In this document: piece by piece, positions 34,676 through 42,464 of the stretch
Position numbering within the stretch: position 1 is the stretch's first letter
Layout: each line of letters begins with the position of its first letter
Source of the DNA: Hydrogenoanaerobacterium saccharovorans
GTDB lineage: Bacteria; Bacillota; Clostridia; Oscillospirales; Ruminococcaceae
Assembly: GCF_003814745.1 (NCBI RefSeq)
Contig: NZ_RKRD01000004.1
Location: 1-64,000 of the forward strand
Direction of reading: 5' to 3'
Length of the DNA: 64,000 nucleotides
Position numbers and translations under genes: made by a program
The notes under the pieces: model-generated
Seen by the model: the letters and a program-made list of their open reading frames with translations, nothing else
Databases searched by the model: none
Told to the model about the DNA's origin: nothing

Positions 34676-34712
34676 AAATTGACCTGTTGGTACATCAACA
34701 GGTCAATTTTAT
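34676..34712 (+). terminator. intercistronic attenuator after the binding-protein gene
   Basis: Fourteen-base perfect arms (34676-34689 and 34696-34709) with a 6-nt loop, then TTTT-rich sequence. It separates the frlO-like gene from the permeases; with no promoter seen downstream, partial readthrough is the likely mode. Confidence 0.7.
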
Positions 34713-34759
34713 AAAAGACTGGAATAATAACAATTTTACAACGATTGGAGTGAAGATGG

Positions 34760-35680
34760 TTGGTTAAGAAAAGGTTTCGCTTAGCTCCCTTTTTGTTTAT
34801 TGCTCCCTGCATTTTCATGCTGCTTATTTTTATTTATGTACCACTTGTTCAAAACTTTCTTTTCAGCTTTGAACAATTCTCTGCATTTTCGCAGAGCAAA
34901 ACCTTTGTTGGGTTGGATAATTATAAAACATTGTTTGAAGACAAGGTAATATTAACAGCGTTAAAAAACAATATTCTTTACGCAGTCATTTCGATAGCAA
35001 TTCAGGTGGGCGGAGGACTGGTTCTTGCATCGGTACTGGAGGATGCAGCATTTCGCAAAATATCACCGTTGTTTCGCACAACCTTTTTCCTGCCTGTTTT
35101 AATATCTATGACGGTTATCTGCTTGCTGTTTGGCTTTATCTATCATCCTCAAATCGGGCTTCTCAACAATTTTTTGGAGTCGATTGGTTTGCAGTCGCTT
35201 ACAAGGCAATGGCTGGGTTCCAGTAAAACAGCTATTTTTGCGGTAATTGCCATGTCGCAGTGGCAAAGCACGGGTTATATTATGATGCTGTTTATTGTTG
35301 CTATTCAGAAAATCCCCGAAGACCTGTACGAGGCAGCAGAAATTGACGGCGCCAATAAAATCGAGCGTTTTTTGCATGTCACCTTTCCGCAAGTGCGGCA
35401 GATGTTTTTTGTTACGATGGTGATTACAACGATAGGTGCTTTTACCGTATTCAACGAGCCTTATATCTTGGCAAAAGGCGGAGGGCCGGGTACCAGTTCT
35501 ATAACGCTTGCAGTACATATGTATCAGTCTGCTTTTGTACGCGACAAAATGGGGTATGCTTCTGCCATTGCGGTTCTTATCTTCTTAATCTGTGCGGGTA
35601 TGGCTCTGATACAAATTTTTGCTTTTGGCAATGACAATACCATCACCCAAACTTCTGTAAAAAAGGAGGATAAGACATGA
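34760..35680 (+). CDS. frlN: sugar ABC permease, MalF type (FrlN-like)
   Basis: A 306-residue permease with about six TM helices and the EAA loop EAAEIDGANKIERFLHV near 200. A TTG start at 34760 is the only start giving the full first helix; GGAGTGAAG lies upstream and the nearby ATG at 34756 is in another frame. The stop overlaps the next permease start by 4 nt. No ATPase gene is in the operon, as in Bacillus, where MsmX is shared. Confidence 0.85.
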   Translation: MVKKRFRLAPFLFIAPCIFMLLIFIYVPLVQNFLFSFEQFSAFSQSKTFVGLDNYKTLFEDKVILTALKNNILYAVISIAIQVGGGLVLASVLEDAAFRKISPLFRTTFFLPVLISMTVICLLFGFIYHPQIGLLNNFLESIGLQSLTRQWLGSSKTAIFAVIAMSQWQSTGYIMMLFIVAIQKIPEDLYEAAEIDGANKIERFLHVTFPQVRQMFFVTMVITTIGAFTVFNEPYILAKGGGPGTSSITLAVHMYQSAFVRDKMGYASAIAVLIFLICAGMALIQIFAFGNDNTITQTSVKKEDKT

Positions 35681-36531
35681 AAGTCGCAGCAATCGGCTCG
35701 TTTAAACGAAACCGCTTTGGTGTTGGCGAATTAATTTGGCTGATAATTTTAATATTTGGCTTTATAATTATCGCATACCCTATGTTTTGGACGGTGATGT
35801 CCTCATTAAAATCTTACGATGAGATTTACGGCTCAGTTTGGAGCCTGCCCACTAAATTACACTGGGAAAATTACATTACTGCTTGGCAAAAGGGCATCTC
35901 AGGGTATTTTAAAAACAGCCTGCTTGTTACGGTAAGTACGGTTTGCGGGGTTTTGCTCATCGGCTCGCTTTGCGCATATGGTTTAAGTCGCTATCATTTT
36001 AAGGGCAGCAAGTTCTTTTTAATGGTTTGTATGGGCGGTATGATGTTATCCCCGCAGGTTTGCCTTATCCCCTTATACAAATTACTTCAGCTTTTGGGCA
36101 TCCATAACACCTATTTTGCAATGATATTGCCTTACATCGCGTTCCGCCTGCCCATCACGGTGTTGCTGATACGTTCTTTCTTCCTCTCCATCCCCAAAGA
36201 ATTGGAAGAATCGGCAACACTGGAAGGCTGTTCGGCACTGGGGATTTATTCGCGCATTTTTATGCCGATGTCTAAACCCATTCTGCTGACCTGCACCGTG
36301 CTTACCACTTACTATTCTTGGAACGAATTTTTATTTTCGATTATTTTTATCGACAGCGACAAGCTTAAAACAATCCCCTCGGGGTTAATGAATTTTCGTG
36401 ATGCGCTGCAAACCAACTGGGGGGTGCTTTTGGCGGGCATGGTGATTGCTGCGCTGCCAATTATTATGATGTTTATTTTAATGCAGAAGCATTTTATCCG
36501 TGGGATGACTGCGGGTTCGGTTAAGGGTTAA
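35677..36531 (+). CDS. frlM: sugar ABC permease, MalG type (FrlM-like)
   Basis: A 284-residue permease with about six TM helices, the EAA-like loop ESATLEGCSALGIYSR near 190 and the ending RGMTAGSVKG. Behind AAAAGGAGG and overlapping the frlN-like gene. It forms the second half of the channel. Confidence 0.87.
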   Translation: MKVAAIGSFKRNRFGVGELIWLIILIFGFIIIAYPMFWTVMSSLKSYDEIYGSVWSLPTKLHWENYITAWQKGISGYFKNSLLVTVSTVCGVLLIGSLCAYGLSRYHFKGSKFFLMVCMGGMMLSPQVCLIPLYKLLQLLGIHNTYFAMILPYIAFRLPITVLLIRSFFLSIPKELEESATLEGCSALGIYSRIFMPMSKPILLTCTVLTTYYSWNEFLFSIIFIDSDKLKTIPSGLMNFRDALQTNWGVLLAGMVIAALPIIMMFILMQKHFIRGMTAGSVKG

Positions 36532-36558
36532 AAGCTGTAAAATAAGGAGAAAATCGTT

Positions 36559-37380
36559 ATGAAAATGATTGCGGTTGGAGACAACGTAACAGATTGCTAT
36601 ATTGACCAAAATAGGTATTATCCTGGCGGCAACGCAGTGAATGTTGCAGTAAACTGCAAACGCAACGGGTTTGACGAAGTTGCTTACATCGGCGTGTTTG
36701 GCAATGATGAAAACGCCTTGCATATAAAATGGGCTCTTGACCAAGAGCATGTGAGTTATACGCGGTGCAGAACAGTATTGGCACCCAGCGGCAAACCGGG
36801 AGTTCAGTTGAATGCAGAAGGCGACCGTGTTTTTATTGCAGGCGAAAAAAATACGGCACAGCACATTGTTCGCCTGCGGCTAACCCCGGATGACCTTGCT
36901 TATATACAAGGGTTTGACATCTGCCATACAAGCTGCTTTTCCAGTATCGAGCCGGAACTTTCAAAAATGAACCAACATTGCCAAATATCATTTGATTTTT
37001 CTGAAAATACGAAGCATGAATATTTGAATACGGTCTGCCCTTTTATTCGTTTTGCGTTCTTTTCGGGCTCTCATATGAGCAACGAGCAGGCATACGAATT
37101 AATGGATACTTGCCACAGATTGGGCACTGAAATTGTGGGAATTACTCAGGGCAAAAAAGGGGCAATATTCTCTTGTAACGGTAAACGCTTTTTTCAGGGC
37201 ATTAAAAACACCCATGTGGTGGACACTATGGGTGCAGGCGACAGCTTTATTGCGGGTTTTCTTACCAGATTTGTTCAAAGCGGCAATATGGACGAAGCAC
37301 TGGATTTTGCAGCAGAATGTGCAGCAAAAACCTGTACATTTTACGGCGGTTTCGGGTATCCTCATCCCATGAAAATTTGA
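36559..37380 (+). CDS. frlD: fructoselysine 6-kinase FrlD (PfkB family)
   Basis: A 273-residue PfkB kinase. The N-terminal GDNVTDCYIDQ and YYPGGNAVNVAV and the C-terminal VDTMGAGDSFIAGFL and AAKTCTFYGGFGYP match FrlD closely. It phosphorylates imported fructoselysine-type compounds at O6, giving the substrate of the FrlB encoded first in the operon. AAGGAG precedes the ATG. It lacks the insert seen in the paralog at 30730. Confidence 0.87.
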   Translation: MKMIAVGDNVTDCYIDQNRYYPGGNAVNVAVNCKRNGFDEVAYIGVFGNDENALHIKWALDQEHVSYTRCRTVLAPSGKPGVQLNAEGDRVFIAGEKNTAQHIVRLRLTPDDLAYIQGFDICHTSCFSSIEPELSKMNQHCQISFDFSENTKHEYLNTVCPFIRFAFFSGSHMSNEQAYELMDTCHRLGTEIVGITQGKKGAIFSCNGKRFFQGIKNTHVVDTMGAGDSFIAGFLTRFVQSGNMDEALDFAAECAAKTCTFYGGFGYPHPMKI

Positions 37381-37478
37381 AGGAAAAAGCGTTAATTTAA
37401 TTGACAAAACAGGAGATTATGTTAAGCTAGAAATAGAATTAATTACCAATACACCAATAGATTTAAGGAGATCCTTTC

Positions 37479-38258
37479 ATGTTAAAGCCAAACCATGCAA
37501 CTCCTCTTTACGAACAATTAATGATTGCTATCAGAAATGATATCCTAAGCGGAGTGTATACTCTTGGTGAAAAAATGCCAAACGAAACCGAACTGGGCGA
37601 ACACTACGGTGTAAGCCGCATTACCGTTCGCCGTGCTGTGGAAGAACTGGAAAAAGAGGGTATGCTGGAGCGCAAGCAAGGAAAAGGAACTTTTATAAAA
37701 CACAGTAAAATTGAAAATAAAATGGATTCGATTTTGGGATTTACCGATACATTAACCCGTATGGGGCGAAAAGCAGGCAGAGTGATACACTCGAAAAAGA
37801 TTGTTCCCGCCGAAGAATGGATTGCAAATTTGCTGCAGATTAAATTAGGTTCGCCCATTATAGAGCTGAAGCGCACCATGTACGACGAAAACCAGCCTGT
37901 TTTATATGATGAATGCTATTATCCGTGTGAGCGTTTTCCGGGAATGCTCGATAAAATAAAAGAAGATGTTTCCACTTACCATTTGATGAAAGAAGTTTAC
38001 GGTGTGCCCCTGCCCCGTGCCCAAAAAAGGTTTAACGTAGAAATAGCCGATGTGACTATTTGCAACTATTTAAATTGTTCCCCCGGTGACCCGCTGTTTT
38101 CTATCCTCAAACTCACTTTTGATGATAAAGATATTCCGGTTCAAATCTCGAAGAGTTTGGTTCTTGCAAGCAGGGCAACGTATGTTTTGGATGTTGATGA
38201 ACGCAAAAAGTCATCGGCACTACATTTGAAAACAAGAGATACAAATTACAATAAGTAA
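37479..38258 (+). CDS. frlR: GntR-family regulator with UTRA domain (FrlR-like)
   Basis: A 259-residue HutC-subfamily regulator with a winged helix about residues 5-75 (PLYEQLMIAIRNDILSG, NETELGEHYGVSRITVRRAVEEL) and a UTRA sensor domain about 95-240. It lies 98 nt after frlD and ends in a strong terminator. A TTGACA at 37401-37406 without a clear -10 might give it a weak promoter of its own. FrlR represses frl genes in Bacillus; the palindrome at 32191-32216 is a plausible target. Confidence 0.85.
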   Translation: MLKPNHATPLYEQLMIAIRNDILSGVYTLGEKMPNETELGEHYGVSRITVRRAVEELEKEGMLERKQGKGTFIKHSKIENKMDSILGFTDTLTRMGRKAGRVIHSKKIVPAEEWIANLLQIKLGSPIIELKRTMYDENQPVLYDECYYPCERFPGMLDKIKEDVSTYHLMKEVYGVPLPRAQKRFNVEIADVTICNYLNCSPGDPLFSILKLTFDDKDIPVQISKSLVLASRATYVLDVDERKKSSALHLKTRDTNYNK

Positions 38259-38270
38259 TGAACAATGAAA

Positions 38271-38308
38271 CACCCTCTGCATCGTATAGGATGCAGAGGG
38301 TGGTTTTA
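38271..38308. terminator. terminator between the convergent frlR and FGGY kinase genes
   Basis: Thirteen-base perfect arms (38271-38283 and 38290-38302) around a 6-nt loop, with GTTTT after it on the plus strand and a short A-rich stretch before it. Confidence 0.8.
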
Positions 38309-38346
38309 TCGAAAAGATATTCTGTCAGCAGATGCAAAATCCAATT

Positions 38347-39870
38347 TTATTGTATAGAGGACATATGCTCCATATCTTTTTTAAGGCTGCGATAAATGCT
38401 GTGGTACATTTGGTAATACTGGTTATATTGTTCGTGTGCCTGTTGATTGGGAAGAATTTTTTCATCCAACACACGCCAGGTTCTGATTTCATCGAGTGTA
38501 AGCGTACCTGTGCCCAGCCCTGCCAGCATCACATCGCCAAGGTTTGCTTCTACATCATGGATGGGGCAAACGATGCTGTAGCCTGTGACATCGGCGAAAA
38601 TCTGCTTCCAAAGTTTTGATTTGCTCACTCCCCCTGCCAATAGGATTGTTTCACCGAGGTCCTGCCCTGTTGATTCCATTGTATGGCGCAGAGAGTACGC
38701 CACAGCTTCGAGAAACGCACGGTAAACATGTGCTTTGGTGTGTGCCAAAGAAAGCCCGAAGATGACGCCTTTGGCATGGGTATCCCACAGCGGGCTGCGC
38801 TCACCCATAAAGTAAGGCAAAACCACCAGCCCTTCGGAGCCGCAAGGGATTTGAGCCGCTTGTCTGTCCAAAACGGCATAGGCGTTTTCTCCTCCGTTTT
38901 CCTCCTCGGTTTTTTCAAGCTGTGCAAACTGGTCGCGGAACCATTTTACCACCGCACCTGCGGTTGCACCGCCGCCAAACGAGTATGACAGTTCTTTTGA
39001 GCGGTAAACGTAAGGCCACTGGATTAAATCTTTTGCTTTGATGGGTTGTTCGTGAATGAGCGCGGCGCACATGGATGTGCCGATTGCTGCGGCATATTCC
39101 CCCGGGTCGAGCACGCCCAAACCAAAAGTAGCAACTCCGCAGTCAACACCGCCTGCACAAACAGGTGTGCCTTCAACAAGCCCCAGTTCTTGAGCACTTT
39201 GTTTATTCAGCCCGCCTACAATTTCGCTCGAATCCATTAAACGGGTGGGCATCATGCTGCGTGGAATTCCCATCTCGTCCATCAGCTCATACGACCATGT
39301 CCGTGTGTTCATATCAAATATTCCGCCGATGTTACCTGCGGAGGAATAGTCTATGCCAACCTCATCGGTCAGTTTGTAAATGGCATAGGCGTTGGGAGGC
39401 AAAAATAATTTGATTTTTGCCCAGTTTTGCGGTTCGTTGTCGCGAATCCACAACATTTTTAGGTAGCCGTAATACGGGTCCACGCCATTATGGGTGATTT
39501 TTTTCAGCTTTTCGGCACCGATGTTATCAAGCACCCATTTCCCCTGTTCCCCTGCTCGTCTGTCCATCCAAATAAGGCAAGGGCGTATAGGTTCCATGTT
39601 TTCATCCAAAGGAATACCCGAGCCTCCGTAAAGCCCGCTGATGCAGATGCCCTTGATTTGGTCGGGCGATACACCGGATTTCTCTACCGTATTTCGAATG
39701 GATTTTTTGGTGGCATCCAGCCATACATCCGGCCATTGCTCCGCCCACAGCGGTTTGGGGGTTAATACATCATATTGCTGCAGGTCTTGGGCGATGAGGT
39801 TGCCCTTGGTATCCATTAGGATTGACTTTGTTCCGGATGTACCGATGTCAGTACCTATTAAATATTCCAT
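38347..39870 (-). CDS. FGGY-family carbohydrate kinase
   Basis: A 507-residue FGGY kinase: ATP phosphate motif IGTDIGTSGTKSILMD at the N-terminus, WMDRRAGEQ near 103, GGVDCGVATFGLG near 242 (catalytic Asp), ASGT-like AAIGTSMCAALIH near 263 and LLAGGVSKSKLWKQI near 420. It resembles xylulokinase-type proteins, but FGGY specificity cannot be read from sequence. GGAGG precedes the ATG; the dehydrogenase gene is 15 nt upstream. It is the last gene of the minus-strand polyol/hydantoinase cluster, where it probably phosphorylates the ketose made by the dehydrogenase (inference). Confidence 0.85.
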   Translation of the reverse strand: MEYLIGTDIGTSGTKSILMDTKGNLIAQDLQQYDVLTPKPLWAEQWPDVWLDATKKSIRNTVEKSGVSPDQIKGICISGLYGGSGIPLDENMEPIRPCLIWMDRRAGEQGKWVLDNIGAEKLKKITHNGVDPYYGYLKMLWIRDNEPQNWAKIKLFLPPNAYAIYKLTDEVGIDYSSAGNIGGIFDMNTRTWSYELMDEMGIPRSMMPTRLMDSSEIVGGLNKQSAQELGLVEGTPVCAGGVDCGVATFGLGVLDPGEYAAAIGTSMCAALIHEQPIKAKDLIQWPYVYRSKELSYSFGGGATAGAVVKWFRDQFAQLEKTEEENGGENAYAVLDRQAAQIPCGSEGLVVLPYFMGERSPLWDTHAKGVIFGLSLAHTKAHVYRAFLEAVAYSLRHTMESTGQDLGETILLAGGVSKSKLWKQIFADVTGYSIVCPIHDVEANLGDVMLAGLGTGTLTLDEIRTWRVLDEKILPNQQAHEQYNQYYQMYHSIYRSLKKDMEHMSSIQ

Positions 39871-39885
39871 AGAATCCTCCTTCAG

Positions 39886-40959
39886 TTAAAATTTAATGGC
39901 TACTTTAAAGTCGCGGTATTTGCCGGTTGCAGCATCAAACGCGCTTTCCCAATCTTCAATCGCAAAACTTTTAGATACTATCCCGTTGGTTTTGAGGGTT
40001 TTGTTTGCAATGTTTTCTATCACAAACGGGTAGCAGTAGGGGCTTAGGTGAGAGCCCAGCACATCCAGTTCTTTGCGGTCGCCGATAATTGACCAGTCAA
40101 GAGTAGTAGGTTCGCCAAATACAGAGAACTCTACAAAACGTCCGAGTTTGCGAATCATCTGCATACCTTGCACTACCGAAGATGGATGCCCTGTTGCTTC
40201 AATGTAAACATCGCAGCCGTAGCCGTCCGTCAGTTTCATAATTTCTTCTGTTACGTTTACCTTTGAGGGGTTCCACACCAAATCGGCGCCGAATTCTTTT
40301 GCCTTTTCTAAGCGTTCATCCATCATGTCCAGTACAATCAGCTTTTTGGGGCTGCGCAATTTTGCATAGGTAACCATGCCAAGGCCCAAAGTGCCAGCAC
40401 CAGAGATGACAACAATGTCCTCCACCTCGATTTTTGCGCGGTCTACACAGTGTTTCGAGCAGGCATACGGCTCGATTAAAAGTCCATCATTCAGCGGCAT
40501 TTCCAGAGGGACTTTGTGAATGACGGCTTTTTTAGGTAGCCTTACGTATTCTGCCATACCGCCGTTGAGGCCGCTAAAGAACCCAAAAATCTGGTGCGGT
40601 TGGCACATCCAGTAATGCCCGTCTTTGCAGAAACGGCATTCGCCGCACGGTACAATCTGGTCTGCAGCTACGCGCTCGCCGATTTTGTAACCTGTTACAT
40701 TTTCGCCGATTTCTGCAATAATCCCTACAAACTCGTGCCCCGGGATGAACGGCGGTTCAACCCAAGACGGCTGTGTTTCATCGCCCCAAAACATAGCAGC
40801 ACCATGCTGGCATTTTAGGTCACCCGCACACACACCGCACCCCTCTGTTTTAATAATAATGTCATCGGGGCCGCACTGCGGGGTTGGGTAATCGGGCTCG
40901 TATTTATATTCGGTTGCACTGTATGCCACCAGTGCTTTCATTGTTTTTGGAATGGACAT
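39886..40959 (-). CDS. zinc-dependent medium-chain polyol dehydrogenase
   Basis: A 357-residue medium-chain dehydrogenase. The catalytic zinc site shows in CGVCAGDLK near 41 and PGHEFVG near 73, and the structural zinc cysteines in CGECRFCKDGHYWMC near 105-120. The Rossmann motif is GAGTLGLG near 189. The pattern recalls sorbitol, threonine and especially erythritol/L-threitol dehydrogenases (GAAMFWGD block), which oxidise a polyol to a ketose. CAGGAGG precedes the ATG. Cluster context with an FGGY kinase fits oxidise-then-phosphorylate catabolism. Confidence 0.82.
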   Translation of the reverse strand: MSIPKTMKALVAYSATEYKYEPDYPTPQCGPDDIIIKTEGCGVCAGDLKCQHGAAMFWGDETQPSWVEPPFIPGHEFVGIIAEIGENVTGYKIGERVAADQIVPCGECRFCKDGHYWMCQPHQIFGFFSGLNGGMAEYVRLPKKAVIHKVPLEMPLNDGLLIEPYACSKHCVDRAKIEVEDIVVISGAGTLGLGMVTYAKLRSPKKLIVLDMMDERLEKAKEFGADLVWNPSKVNVTEEIMKLTDGYGCDVYIEATGHPSSVVQGMQMIRKLGRFVEFSVFGEPTTLDWSIIGDRKELDVLGSHLSPYCYPFVIENIANKTLKTNGIVSKSFAIEDWESAFDAATGKYRDFKVAIKF

Positions 40960-40998
40960 GGGATACCTCCTGTTTGATACATATTTTTATGTAATAGG

Positions 40999-42381
40999 TT
41001 AGATGCTTAGAATCGCGCCGTTTTGCAAAAGTATTTCACGAACATCGGCAGGGTTTACGGCTTTGGGCTCGATGTTTTGTTTTACAGCCAGTGCAGCACC
41101 GATACCGGCACCCTCACCCACCGCCATACACAAGGTCATAATTCGGGTAGAACCAAACGCAACCGCATCCACGCTGATGCAGCGCCCTGTCATCATCAAA
41201 CCGTCGATGTCTTTTGCAACCGTGCAGCCGTAAGGTACACCGTACGGTTCTTCAATGGTTTTGGTATAGGTTTCGTCCCCGTCCCCGCTGTGGATGTCGA
41301 TGAAGTACGAGTAAATGCCGATGGAATCCTCTGGGATGATACCCGAGACAGCGTCATCTTTGGTGAGCTTTTTGATACCCATGATGCGTCTGCTTTCGCG
41401 CACACCGATGGACGCGTTGACCGAGGTGAGGTAACAATCTTCAAACCCGGGTACATGCTCCTGAAGCATCTTTATCAGCGGTAAAATCTGCAAGTGAGAT
41501 TCCATTTCGCCGCGGCTTAGGTCGTGTACATTACTGCCGTCGCAGTTGAGGATGCGGATGGTGTTAACCGCCACATGACCGGGTATCGGCAGGCGGATGT
41601 AAATAACAGTGTCGCGGTTGACGGGGCACTTGCCCTCTGCACGCAGTTTTTTGATGAGCGCATTGAGACCGAAGAAAATATGCCCGGGGTTGTTACGGAA
41701 AAACTTTTCGTCATATCCGGGGCGAATGTGGGTAAGCCCCGAGTTATAGGGCAACTCCTCCGGATGTTCGGCAAGGTAATCGCAGAAGCGGTCAAAATCC
41801 ACACCGCCCAAATTAAACATCAGCGTGGGCGGCTGCAATACTCCTGTTTTATCCTGCCCTTTTTCATACTCGGCGCCCGCCATGTAAGCAACATCTCCGT
41901 CACCGGTTCCGTCAATAAATACTTTTGCCTGAATCTCTATTTCACTGCCTTTACCCGTTACGGTAACCGAGCGCACTTTGTTATCCACTACGTTTACCCC
42001 TGACAGCTCACAGTGCATCAGCAGGTCAATGCCATATTCTTGCACCATCTGGAAGCAAACAATGCGCGTATAAAAAGGGTTTACGGTTGTAGAAGATAGG
42101 TGGAACGGGCAGTACCTGTGCCCCGCAGTGCCGTCCAGCTTAGTTAAGCGATCCACCATCTCCTGTGCAAGGCCGCCTACAATCTGTCGTTGGTGCATAT
42201 CCATAAATGCAAGGAACGGCAACCCCGAACCCAACTGACCGCCCAGATAACCCAAACGCTCAACAAGTACCACTTTTACGCCTTGCTGTGCCGCTGCGAT
42301 TGCGGCTGCCATACCGCCCGGGCCTGCACCGATTACCGCCACATCGGCTTTTATAATTTCTTTTTTCATATCGTTTCTCAT
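40999..42381 (-). CDS. FAD-dependent oxidoreductase (FAD_oxidored family)
   Basis: A 460-residue flavoprotein with the dinucleotide-binding motif VIGAGPGGMAAAIAAAQQG near 17, VLVERLGYLGGQ, a second FAD contact FIDGTGDGDVAYMAG near 148 and the C-terminal MMTGRCISVDAVAFGSTRIM block that marks FAD_oxidored-type proteins. The substrate is unknown. GGAGG lies 8 nt before the ATG and overlaps the end of the alternative reading frame downstream of the hydantoinase gene. The acceptor and the metabolite in this cluster cannot be inferred. Confidence 0.82.
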   Translation of the reverse strand: MRNDMKKEIIKADVAVIGAGPGGMAAAIAAAQQGVKVVLVERLGYLGGQLGSGLPFLAFMDMHQRQIVGGLAQEMVDRLTKLDGTAGHRYCPFHLSSTTVNPFYTRIVCFQMVQEYGIDLLMHCELSGVNVVDNKVRSVTVTGKGSEIEIQAKVFIDGTGDGDVAYMAGAEYEKGQDKTGVLQPPTLMFNLGGVDFDRFCDYLAEHPEELPYNSGLTHIRPGYDEKFFRNNPGHIFFGLNALIKKLRAEGKCPVNRDTVIYIRLPIPGHVAVNTIRILNCDGSNVHDLSRGEMESHLQILPLIKMLQEHVPGFEDCYLTSVNASIGVRESRRIMGIKKLTKDDAVSGIIPEDSIGIYSYFIDIHSGDGDETYTKTIEEPYGVPYGCTVAKDIDGLMMTGRCISVDAVAFGSTRIMTLCMAVGEGAGIGAALAVKQNIEPKAVNPADVREILLQNGAILSI

Positions 42382-42464
42382 TCTGTTATCCTCCGGTTAA
42401 AAATTTAAGGATTGGATTGATGGAATAGATTTTTTGTGCTGTTTTCTGCCCTCTGAATGCAATA

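Noticed and set aside
41023..41484. Long ORFs on the plus strand opposite the oxidoreductase, hydantoinase and kinase genes (also 39490-39765, 42597-43022, 43636-44175)
   Set aside because: Compositional shadows of GC-richer minus-strand genes; none has a ribosome site or a recognisable domain.
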